The notes beneath the pieces are model-generated. The model made no database searches, was not told the origin of the DNA, and saw only the letters and a program-made list of their open reading frames with translations. From contig SLMP01000108.1 in assembly GCA_007133465.1 (NCBI GenBank), forward strand, positions 1 through 32,586: a stretch of DNA of 32,586 nucleotides, in the 5' to 3' direction. Origin of the DNA: Nitriliruptoraceae bacterium. Its GTDB lineage: Bacteria; Actinomycetota; Nitriliruptoria; Nitriliruptorales; Nitriliruptoraceae. Position 1 is the stretch's first letter. Each line of letters starts with the position of its first letter. Shown here piece after piece: positions 1 to 6,098 of the stretch. A program made the translations under genes and the position numbers.

Positions 1-45
1 CCGGACGCCGGAGCCGACGCGAGCGAAGCGCCCGAGGAGGCCTGA
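1..45 (+). CDS. C-terminal tail of a protein, probably ribosomal protein L9 (partial)
   Basis: The first 14 codons read PDAGADASEAPEEA and end at TGA (43-45), so this is the 3' end of a gene that begins outside the window. The tail is acidic and Ala-rich, and carries no diagnostic motif. The identification as rplI is only from gene order: in many bacteria, including actinobacteria, dnaB follows rpsF-ssb-rpsR-rplI. Some actinobacterial L9 proteins carry Ala/Glu-rich C-terminal extensions. The upstream sequence would settle it. Confidence 0.4.
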   Translation, partial: PDAGADASEAPEEA

Positions 46-60
46 GCCAGGGAGGCAGCC

Positions 61-90
61 GTGGGCACGCCCGACCCGATGCCCGCATGA
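61..90 (+). other. Possible nine-codon leader ORF overlapping the dnaB start
   Basis: A GGAGG at 51-55 lies 5 nt before a GTG at 61, which opens a nine-codon frame (VGTPDPMPA) ending in TGA at 88-90. That stop overlaps the dnaB ATG (87-89) as ATGA. The dnaB ATG itself has no clear Shine-Dalgarno directly upstream. The arrangement is what one would expect for translational coupling, but the peptide is too short to test by coding signal. Confidence 0.3.
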
Positions 91-1526
91 GCGGCCACTT
101 CCCCCCGCCACCTGGCGAGCCGCCCTCGGAGATGACCGGACCGTCCGCCCCCCGCGCCGGTGGGGCGGCCGGTCGCGGCTACGACCGCGTGCCCCCGCAC
201 TCGCTGGAGGCCGAGGTCTCCGTGCTCGGCGCGGCCTTGCTGTCGCGTACCGCCGCCTCCGAGGCCGACGAGCTGCTGCGGCCCGACGACTTCTACCGCA
301 ACGCCCACCGGCTGGTCTTCGAGGCCGTCCAGGCGTTGCTGGCCCAGGGCGAACCGATCGACACGGTGACCCTCACCGAGTGGTTGGCCCGGCAGGACCG
401 TCTCGACGAGGTCGGCGGCGCCGCGGCGATCCACGACCTCACCGTCGCCGTGCCGACGGCCGCCAACGCCGCCTACTACGCCCGGATCGTGCGGGACCGG
501 GCGCTGATGCGGCGCCTGATCGACGCCGGGACGCAGGTGACCCGGCTCGGCTACGAGGCCACCGAGGACGCCACCACGGTGGTCGACCGGGCGGAGTCGA
601 TCGTCTTCGACGTCGCCCAGACCCGGGGTGGGGTGGAGTATGCGGTCCTCGGCGAACTGCTGAACACCTCGTTCGAGCAGATCGAGAAGCTCGCGGAGAA
701 GGGCTCGGAGGTCACCGGGCTCGCCACCGGCTTCGACGACCTCGACCGACTCACCGCCGGCCTGCAGCCGCAGAACCTCGTCATCCTCGCGGCCCGGCCG
801 GCGATGGGCAAGAGCTCGCTCGTCCTCGGCATCTGCCAGTTCGTCACCGTGCGGCTCCGGCAGCCGGCGATCCTGTTCAGCCTGGAGATGTCCAAGCTCG
901 AGATCGTCAACCGGTTGCTTTCGGCCGAGGCACGCATCGACTCCTCGAAGCTGCGGACGGGCCGGCTCGAGGACCGAGACTGGCACAAGCTCGGGGAGGC
1001 GCTCGGGACCCTCTCCGAAGCGCCGCTGTACATCGACGACACGCCGTCGATCTCGCTGATGGAGATCCGTGCGAAGTGCCGGCGCCTCAAGCAGCGCCAG
1101 GGCCTCGACCTCGTCGTCGTCGACTACCTGCAGCTGATGCAGTCCCACCGGCGGGTCGAGTCCCGCCACCAGGAGGTCGCGGAGATCTCCCGTGGGCTGA
1201 AGATGCTCGCCAAGGAACTCGACGTTCCGGTGATCGCGCTCTCGCAGCTGTCCCGGCAGCCGGAGTCACGCACCGACAAGCGGCCGCAGCTCGCCGACCT
1301 GCGCGAGAGCGGCTCGATCGAGCAGGACGCCGACATCGTTGGGTTCATCTACCGCGACGAGGTCTACGACGAGGACTCCCCCGACAAGGGGATCGCGGAA
1401 CTGATCATCTCCAAGCACCGCAACGGCGCGACCGGCGTCGTCAAGCTCGCGTTCCTGGCGCACCTCACGCAGTTCGCGAACCTCGCCCGAGGTGCGGCCG
1501 GTGGAGGGAACCCGACGCCCGTGTGA
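87..1526 (+). CDS. dnaB: Replicative DNA helicase DnaB
   Basis: This is the hexameric 5'-3' replication-fork helicase, 479 aa. A Pro/Gly-rich, probably disordered N-terminus (about 1-32) precedes the DnaB N-terminal domain (about 35-135, starting VPPHSLEAEVSVLGAAL). The RecA-like C-terminal ATPase domain begins near residue 210. Walker A is ARPAMGKSS at about 236-244 and Walker B/H4 is DLVVVDYLQLM at about 341-351. The GSIEQDADIVGFIYR segment near 410 is the conserved arginine-finger region. The protein is continuous, with no intein of the kind seen in some mycobacterial DnaB proteins. The ATG at 87 overlaps the stop of a nine-codon mini-ORF (61-90) that has the better ribosome binding site, so DnaB may be translationally coupled to it. 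A later ATG (132) is a less likely start. Confidence 0.97.
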   Translation: MSGHFPPPPGEPPSEMTGPSAPRAGGAAGRGYDRVPPHSLEAEVSVLGAALLSRTAASEADELLRPDDFYRNAHRLVFEAVQALLAQGEPIDTVTLTEWLARQDRLDEVGGAAAIHDLTVAVPTAANAAYYARIVRDRALMRRLIDAGTQVTRLGYEATEDATTVVDRAESIVFDVAQTRGGVEYAVLGELLNTSFEQIEKLAEKGSEVTGLATGFDDLDRLTAGLQPQNLVILAARPAMGKSSLVLGICQFVTVRLRQPAILFSLEMSKLEIVNRLLSAEARIDSSKLRTGRLEDRDWHKLGEALGTLSEAPLYIDDTPSISLMEIRAKCRRLKQRQGLDLVVVDYLQLMQSHRRVESRHQEVAEISRGLKMLAKELDVPVIALSQLSRQPESRTDKRPQLADLRESGSIEQDADIVGFIYRDEVYDEDSPDKGIAELIISKHRNGATGVVKLAFLAHLTQFANLARGAAGGGNPTPV

Positions 1527-1552
1527 CGCACTGCCTCGGACGCCTGGCCCGG

Positions 1553-1777
1553 TCAGCCGGAGCCGGCGATGCCGGAGACGATCGCGACGTACAGCAGGAT
1601 GGCCCCGACCAGCGCGACCGCGATGCCGATCATCGTCGAGCGCGACCTGCCCGAGCGCCGCACGGTCGGGTGGGCGCCCTCGTAGTCCGGCTGGGCGTCC
1701 TCGGGGCGGCCGGGGACGGGGTCACCGCTCGGTTCGGGTCGGCCGCGCGTGTGTTCCTGACCTGGGTCGTTGACCAT
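1553..1777 (-). CDS. Small tail-anchored membrane protein, unknown function
   Basis: The 74-aa product starts MVNDPGQEHT. Residues 1-48 are hydrophilic and rich in Pro, Gly, Glu and Arg. A single strongly hydrophobic segment (about 49-70, MIGIAVALVGAILLYVAIV) ends four residues before the C-terminus, so an N-cytoplasmic tail-anchored topology is likely. The start is supported by GGGAGG located 5-7 nt upstream of the ATG at 1777. The reading frame stays open further upstream, but that part has the composition of non-coding high-GC sequence. It converges on dnaB with a 26-bp gap. I do not recognise the family; it resembles the many small actinobacterial one-TM proteins. Confidence 0.7.
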   Translation of the reverse strand: MVNDPGQEHTRGRPEPSGDPVPGRPEDAQPDYEGAHPTVRRSGRSRSTMIGIAVALVGAILLYVAIVSGIAGSG

Positions 1778-1986
1778 CGTCGCCTCCCGGGGGCTTGGTC
1801 TGATCTCTCGGCCGCAGCAACACGCGGACCGCGAGGGAACGCATGGCGACCGTACGCGAGGCCCGCGCCGGGCGGCCCGACCGTCCGGCCGGGGGCCCAC
1901 GCGACCTGGGCAGGGCCCGTGTGGCGCACGAGGGCGGCGCCGCGTCTGCCGCGCGCGGACGTCCCGCCACCGCACGCCTGCGCCGG

Positions 1987-2011
1987 TACCGTCACGACGC
2001 CGATGGAGGTG
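1987..2011 (+). promoter_or_regulatory. Likely -10 element and ribosome binding site of the AlgH-family gene
   Basis: TACCGT at 1987-1992 fits the actinobacterial TAnnnT -10 consensus within GGTACCGT. GGAGGT at 2006-2011 is 6 nt before GTG 2018 and decides that start. I see no convincing -35 hexamer at 17-18 nt. Confidence 0.4.
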
Positions 2012-2017
2012 GTCCAC

Positions 2018-2572
2018 GTGAACGAGTGGCTGACCGGGCGCTTGGTGGTCGCGACGCCGCTACTCGACGACCCCAACTTCGCGCGAGCCGTCGTGCTGGT
2101 CCTCGACCACGACGAGGACGGCGCCCTCGGGGTCGTGCTCAACCGCGCCTCGGGCGTGCCGGTGCGCGAGACCCTCGACGATTGGGTCGACCTGGTCGCC
2201 GACCCGCCGGTGGTCTTCGGTGGCGGGCCCGTCGAGCCGAGCGCCGTGGTCGCGCTCGGACGAGCGACCGCCGGCATCCCGACCGACGGGTCGACGGCGA
2301 TCCTCGAGCGCATCCAGCTCGTCGACCTCGACACCGACCCCGTGCTCGCGGCGACGGACCTCGAACGTCTCCGGATCTTCGCCGGCTACGCCGGCTGGGC
2401 GCCCGGCCAGCTCGAGCTGGAGATCGCGCAGGGCGCGTGGTTCACCGTCGACGCGGAGCCGAAGGACGTCTTCACCGACGACCCGGGAGGACTGTGGCAC
2501 GCCGTACTGGGCCGGCAGCCGGATGAACTGAAGCTGTTCGCGACGTTCCCGGACGACCCGTCCATGAACTGA
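2018..2572 (+). CDS. AlgH/YqgE family (UPF0301, DUF179) protein
   Basis: The 184-aa protein begins VNEWLTGRLVVATPLLDDPN. It shows the family's hallmarks in order: the G-x-L-V-A-x-P-L-L opening, FARAVVLVLDHDEDGALGVVLN at about 20-41, VVFGGGPVEP near 70, and RIFAGYAGWAPGQLELEI near 125, which is the GYAGWxxGQLE signature. The family is widespread and cytoplasmic; AlgH was linked to alginate regulation in Pseudomonas, but its biochemical role is not settled. GTG 2018 is chosen because GGAGGT (2006-2011) sits 6 nt before it. An in-frame ATG at 2003 would place that site inside the gene. A TACCGT -10-like hexamer lies at 1987-1992. Confidence 0.93.
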   Translation: MNEWLTGRLVVATPLLDDPNFARAVVLVLDHDEDGALGVVLNRASGVPVRETLDDWVDLVADPPVVFGGGPVEPSAVVALGRATAGIPTDGSTAILERIQLVDLDTDPVLAATDLERLRIFAGYAGWAPGQLELEIAQGAWFTVDAEPKDVFTDDPGGLWHAVLGRQPDELKLFATFPDDPSMN

Positions 2573-2610
2573 TCCGCCCCGCGACCGCGACGGCCGCAGC
2601 GACGGCGACG

Positions 2611-3126
2611 TCAGCTCGTGGGGTTGCCGCCGCTGGCCGGCTCGACCGGCCCGTCGCAGCGGAAGGGCGGGTCGTTGCCGGCGCCGTGGAACGCGACCTC
2701 CTCGCCGTCCACGGCGAGCACGATGCGGTAGCCCTCGACGAGCGCCTGGGTGTACAGCATCCCGGGTTCGGGGCACCCGATCGAGCCGTCCGACCAGACC
2801 ACGGATTCGGCCACCACGAGCTCGATCGCGTCCCGGTCCGTGCCGTCGTCGACCAGCTGGGCGATCGCCTCCTGGACGCGGGGCTCGAGGGCCCCGGCCC
2901 CCTGGACGCCGCTGCCATCGACAGCGTCGTCCTCGCCAACGTCCCCGGTCTCCTCCGTCGCGTCACCCGCCGTGTCCTCGTCGGTCACGGCGTCCTCCTC
3001 GGTGACGACGTCGTCCGTGCCGTCACCGGCCCCCACCCCGCCGGGATCGTCGGTGCCTCCGCAGGCGACCAGGAGCAGCGCCGGGAGGGCCACCGCCAGC
3101 AGGGTGGAGACGGTCGGTCGTCGCAT
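2611..3126 (-). CDS. Putative lipoprotein, unknown function
   Basis: The 171-aa protein starts MRRPTVSTLLAVALPALLLV and has a lipobox L19-V-A-C22, so it is predicted to be lipid-anchored on the outer face of the membrane. Residues 25-70 form an acidic Asp/Glu/Thr/Gly linker (TDDVVTEEDAVTDEDTAGD). The C-terminal domain (about 80-165) contains VQEAIAQLV and VVAESVVWSDGSIGCPEPGM, then YRIVLAVDGEEVAFHGAG and PFRCDGP. The SVVWSDGSLGCPxPGMxYTQ pattern with a paired Cys is recurrent in actinobacterial secreted proteins of unknown role. GAGGAGG stands about 6 nt upstream of the ATG. It converges on the AlgH-type gene and lies downstream of the SRPBCC gene on the same strand. Confidence 0.85.
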   Translation of the reverse strand: MRRPTVSTLLAVALPALLLVACGGTDDPGGVGAGDGTDDVVTEEDAVTDEDTAGDATEETGDVGEDDAVDGSGVQGAGALEPRVQEAIAQLVDDGTDRDAIELVVAESVVWSDGSIGCPEPGMLYTQALVEGYRIVLAVDGEEVAFHGAGNDPPFRCDGPVEPASGGNPTS

Positions 3127-3296
3127 GTCGGGCCTCCTCGGGGCCGGCGGTGCGGGCGATGCGGGCGCCCGCACCGGCCCGGCGGGCGCCCGATCAGTAG
3201 GACGTCGCCCGCGCCCCTCGGGTTGCAGCGCTCGCGCGGACCGGGAGGCGGCGGTCGGAGCCAACCGACCGGAGGCTGGGCGGTAGGGGCCGACGG

Positions 3297-3752
3297 TCAG
3301 CGGCGCTGGCCCACCTGCTCGTGCAGGAAGCGCTCGAGCCCGGCGATCGCCGCCTTGCCGACCCGCCGGAACGCGACGCTGAGGCCCGGGTCGATGAGCC
3401 GCCCGATCGGGCCACGCACCGCGAACATCGCCGTCCAGGTCACCACGGTCCCGCCGTCGGGGCCAGCGGCGAACCGTACGTCGTCCTCGCCCCGGTGGAA
3501 CGTGCCGATGGTCGACAGCACGAGCCGGTCCGGCCGCTCGTAGTGCGTGATCTCGTAGACCAGTGGGACGGTCACGAGGCCGATCCTCGAGCGGACCTCG
3601 AACCGGGAGCCGAGTCCGATCGGCCCGTCGTCGAGCCGCTCGGCGGCGGCGATCCCGGGGTCCCACTCGGCGGTGGTGGTGAAGTCGGCGAGGGTGTCGA
3701 AGGCCACCTCGGGGGTGGCCGGGGACGCGAGCTGCTCGGTGATGCGGGCCAT
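3297..3752 (-). CDS. SRPBCC-superfamily (polyketide cyclase/START-like) protein
   Basis: The 151-aa protein MARITEQLASPATPEVAFDTLADFTTTAEWDPGI shows the opening of the helix-grip SRPBCC fold: a first strand, then the Phe-x-x-Leu-x-Asp-Phe-x-x-x-x-x-Trp-Asp-Pro motif. The central strands (LGSRFEVRSRIG, VPLVYEITHYERPDRLVL) and the C-terminal long helix (VAFRRVGKAAIAGLERFL) follow in the usual order and at the usual length. Such proteins bind hydrophobic ligands or act as small cyclases or hydrolases; no substrate can be read from the sequence. An AGGAGG 6 nt before the ATG supports the start. A CGACGTCC-N5-GGACGTCG inverted repeat lies 17-37 nt upstream of the ATG. Confidence 0.88.
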   Translation of the reverse strand: MARITEQLASPATPEVAFDTLADFTTTAEWDPGIAAAERLDDGPIGLGSRFEVRSRIGLVTVPLVYEITHYERPDRLVLSTIGTFHRGEDDVRFAAGPDGGTVVTWTAMFAVRGPIGRLIDPGLSVAFRRVGKAAIAGLERFLHEQVGQRR

Positions 3753-3768
3753 GGGGATCCTCCTGGGT

Positions 3769-3789
3769 CGACGTCCTCCGCGGACGTCG
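3769..3789. promoter_or_regulatory. Inverted repeat between divergent genes (possible operator or 5'-UTR hairpin)
   Basis: CGACGTCC (3769-3776) and GGACGTCG (3782-3789) form a perfect 8-bp inverted repeat around a 5-nt centre. It lies just upstream of the ribosome binding site of the leftward SRPBCC gene and about 107 nt before the rightward small membrane protein. It could be a dimeric-repressor site or a hairpin in the leftward mRNA. Confidence 0.35.
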
Positions 3790-3895
3790 CGAAGTCGGGG
3801 TGGGAGCGACGGGCTTCGGTGCCCGCCGCCTGGCCGGACGGCCGGTCCCTCCCGCTCCCGTACCCTGGCGCGCGTCGTCGGCGTCGAGGTGTGCG

Positions 3896-4135
3896 GTGGG
3901 CGAGACCTCCTGGGCCTTCCTGCTGGTGGGTTCGTTCGCGGCCGTCGGCGCGGCGATGGCCGCCGGGACGCTCACGGCGCTGCTCCGCTACCGCCGCACC
4001 GGCACCTTCCCCGGCTCGGACGAACCCGCCGAGCTCCCACGCGGCAAGCTGGTCGGCCTGTGGGTGCGGGTCGCCGTCGGGGTGGTCCTCACGATCATCG
4101 GCATCGTCGCGATCCAGCGGGCCGGCATCTTCTAG
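3896..4135 (+). CDS. Small two-TM membrane protein, unknown function
   Basis: The 79-aa product starts VGETSWAFLLVGSFAAVGAA. Two hydrophobic segments (about 7-30 and 56-75) flank a short basic/acidic loop (LRYRRTGTFPGSDEPAELPRG), predicting a hairpin membrane protein. GTG 3896 is preferred because GAGGT (3886-3890) is 5 nt upstream. The frame is open from 3800, but the extra residues are Arg/Pro/Ala-rich and unlike a membrane protein N-terminus. A TACCCT at 3861-3866 could be its -10. The family is not recognised. Confidence 0.7.
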   Translation: MGETSWAFLLVGSFAAVGAAMAAGTLTALLRYRRTGTFPGSDEPAELPRGKLVGLWVRVAVGVVLTIIGIVAIQRAGIF

Positions 4136-4150
4136 CGCGTCGCCGCGCGG

Positions 4151-4191
4151 TACCGTGCCCGGCAGCGGAACGTTCTCGTCCGGAACGTTCC
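4151..4191 (+). promoter_or_regulatory. -10 element and paired GGAACGTTC operator-like sites before the acyl-CoA dehydrogenase gene
   Basis: TACCGT (4151-4156) is a TAnnnT -10 candidate. Directly downstream the 10-mer CGGAACGTTC occurs twice, at 4166-4175 and 4181-4190, with a 15-bp period. The second copy is part of the perfect palindrome GGAACGTTCC (4182-4191); the first matches 9 of 10. Two tandem palindromic half-turn-spaced sites overlapping the expected transcription start suggest a repressor operator, for example a TetR-type regulator of fatty-acid genes. Confidence 0.5.
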
Positions 4192-4249
4192 GAGGTGCGG
4201 AGCGACGCGCGTGGCGCCGTCGCTCCCGGGAGCCCGAGCGAGGCACGCC

Positions 4250-5395
4250 GTGGAACGACGCATCTTCACCCAGGAGCACGAGGACTTCCGGGCGATGGTG
4301 GCCCGGTTCGTCGCCGACGAGGTGGTCCCCTACCACGACGACTGGGAGCGGGAGGGGATGGTCCCGCGCGAGCTGTGGAAGCAGGCGGGCGCGATCGGGC
4401 TGCTGTGCACCGACGTGCCGACCGAGTACGGCGGCGGTGGGGTGCCCGACTTCCGCTACAACGTCGTCATCACGGAGGAGCTCGCCAAGGTCGGGGCGTC
4501 CGGGGTCGGGTTCCCGTTGCACAACGACGTCGTCGTCCCCTACTTCCTCAAGTACGCGACCGAGGAACAGCGGCGCCGCTGGTTCCCGCCGATGGCCTCC
4601 GGTGAGACCATCACGGCCATCGCGATGACCGAGCCGGGGACCGGCTCCGACCTCGCGGGCATCGCCACCACCGCCGTGCGGCAGGACGACGGCAGCTACC
4701 TGCTCAACGGCACGAAGACGTTCATCACCAACGGCATCCTCGCCGACCTCGTCATCGTCGTCGCCCGCACCGACCCGGACGCGAAGCACACCGGGCTGAG
4801 CCTGCTGGTCGTCGAGCGCAGCATGGAGGGCTTCTCCCGGGGTCGGAAGCTCGACAAGATCGGGATGCACGCCCAGGACACCGCGGAGCTGATCTTCGAG
4901 GACGTCCGCGTCCCCGCGGCCAACCTCCTCGGCCAGGAGGGCCAGGGGTTCGTCTACCTCATGGAGGCGCTCCCGCAGGAGCGGCTCGGCATCGCCGTCG
5001 CCGCGATCGCGGGGGCGCAGGCCGCGCTCGACCTCACCCTCGCCTACGTCAAGCAGCGCGAGGCGTTCGGCCGGCCGATCGGCTCGTTCCAGCACTCCCG
5101 CTTCAAGCTCGCGGAGATGAAGACGAGGATCACGATCGGCCAGCAGTTCGTCGACCGCTGCACCGAGCTCCACGACGACGGGCGGCTGACGGTCGACGAG
5201 GCGGCCATGGCCAAGTGGTGGGTCACCGACCTGCTCGGCGAGGTGGTCGACACCTGCGTGCAGTTGCACGGCGGCTACGGCTACATGCGCGAGTACCCGA
5301 TCGCGCGGGCCTTCACCGACGCCCGGGTGCAGCGGATCTACGGCGGCACGAACGAGATCATGAAGGAGATCATCGGCCGCATGATGGGCGTGTGA
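4250..5395 (+). CDS. Acyl-CoA dehydrogenase (LCAD/IVD-like active-site arrangement)
   Basis: This FAD enzyme catalyses alpha,beta-dehydrogenation of acyl-CoA in beta-oxidation or branched-chain acid breakdown and passes electrons to ETF. Length is 381 aa, typical of the family. Visible motifs are ITAIAMTEPGTGSDLAGI (FAD/substrate region), QLHGGYGYMREYPIAR and the C-terminal VQRIYGGTNEIMKEIIGRM. The catalytic Glu of MCAD-type enzymes (YEGT) is Gly here; instead Glu244 in EALPQERLGIA matches the helix-G base of long-chain and isovaleryl-CoA dehydrogenases. GTG 4250 (MERRIFTQEHEDF) is chosen because GAGG (4240-4243) is 6 nt upstream and it gives the normal family N-terminus. The upstream GTG at 4211 adds a non-conserved stretch. 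A thioesterase gene follows after 3 nt. Confidence 0.95.
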   Translation: MERRIFTQEHEDFRAMVARFVADEVVPYHDDWEREGMVPRELWKQAGAIGLLCTDVPTEYGGGGVPDFRYNVVITEELAKVGASGVGFPLHNDVVVPYFLKYATEEQRRRWFPPMASGETITAIAMTEPGTGSDLAGIATTAVRQDDGSYLLNGTKTFITNGILADLVIVVARTDPDAKHTGLSLLVVERSMEGFSRGRKLDKIGMHAQDTAELIFEDVRVPAANLLGQEGQGFVYLMEALPQERLGIAVAAIAGAQAALDLTLAYVKQREAFGRPIGSFQHSRFKLAEMKTRITIGQQFVDRCTELHDDGRLTVDEAAMAKWWVTDLLGEVVDTCVQLHGGYGYMREYPIARAFTDARVQRIYGGTNEIMKEIIGRMMGV

Positions 5396-5398
5396 GCC

Positions 5399-5902
5399 AT
5401 GGATCCGAGGCAGCACCCACAGCTCGACCGCTTCCTCGCCGCGATGCGCGGTGACGGCTTCGTCGCGGGAGAGGAGCTGCCGTACCACCAGCCGAACTGC
5501 TACGGCTGCGGCCCGGACAACCCGACCGGCTTCGGGCTCGTCGCCCACGCGGCGGAGCCGGGCGCGGTAGAGGCCCGCTACCGCTTCGACCGGCGCTTCG
5601 AGGGCGGCCCCGGGGTCGTGCACGGCGGGGCGACCGCGGCCCTGATCGACGACCTCTACGGCCGGCTGCTCATACGCATCCTGGTCCTCGCCGTCACGGT
5701 CGACCTGCAGGTCAGCTACCGGCGCGCGGTGCATCTCGACGACGCGTGCCACCTGCGGGCGGAGCTCGTCACCCAGGACGGCAAGGACCTGGAGCTGCGT
5801 GCCGTCCTGCGACAGCACGACGAGGAGAAGGTCACCTCGACCGGCCACTTCCGCACCATCGGGCTGGACCGACTGGCGACCCGCTACGAGCGCACCCCGT
5901 AG
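5399..5902 (+). CDS. PaaI-family hotdog-fold acyl-CoA thioesterase
   Basis: The 167-aa protein has a short N-terminal helix region, then HQPNCYGCGPDNPTGFGLV (the NCFGCGxxNPxGL motif of PaaI/THEM4-like thioesterases). The hotdog helix signature GVVHGGATAALIDD is at about 78-91, followed by the strands LQVSYRRAVHLDDACHLRAELV. These enzymes hydrolyse acyl-CoA thioesters, and the HGG and acidic residues of the helix form the active-site region. The gene starts 3 nt after the acyl-CoA dehydrogenase stop, so the two are probably cotranscribed. It may release CoA from intermediates of the same pathway. The substrate is not predictable. Confidence 0.93.
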   Translation: MDPRQHPQLDRFLAAMRGDGFVAGEELPYHQPNCYGCGPDNPTGFGLVAHAAEPGAVEARYRFDRRFEGGPGVVHGGATAALIDDLYGRLLIRILVLAVTVDLQVSYRRAVHLDDACHLRAELVTQDGKDLELRAVLRQHDEEKVTSTGHFRTIGLDRLATRYERTP

Positions 5903-6098
5903 GGGTCCGTTGCCGGTGGACCGGGGTGGTCCTCGCGCTCGCGACCGTCGGCGCCGGCGGACCTGTCCACATGCCGTGGCGCGATGCCGCTTCTCGCCGG
6001 ACGGTGCTGTCACAGGGGGTGCGTAGGTTGCGTTCTCGTCCGGGGCGGACCGCCGCGTCGATCGTGTCACCGATCGTCTGCTTGCTGAGGAGCACAGC
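5903..6098. other. Intergenic region before the DUF222-HNH gene
   Basis: The 196 bp separate the thioesterase and the HNH gene. A ribosome binding site (GAGGAG, 6087-6092) precedes GTG 6099. I find no convincing -35/-10 pair, terminator hairpin or repeat here. Confidence 0.5.

Noticed and set aside
87-1526. Intein in DnaB
   Set aside because: The helicase is uninterrupted at the usual insertion sites and of normal length.
380-2017. Long rightward frame running through dnaB into the AlgH-family gene
   Set aside because: The part before 2018 is an off-frame reading of dnaB and intergenic DNA; only the part from GTG 2018 matches a family.
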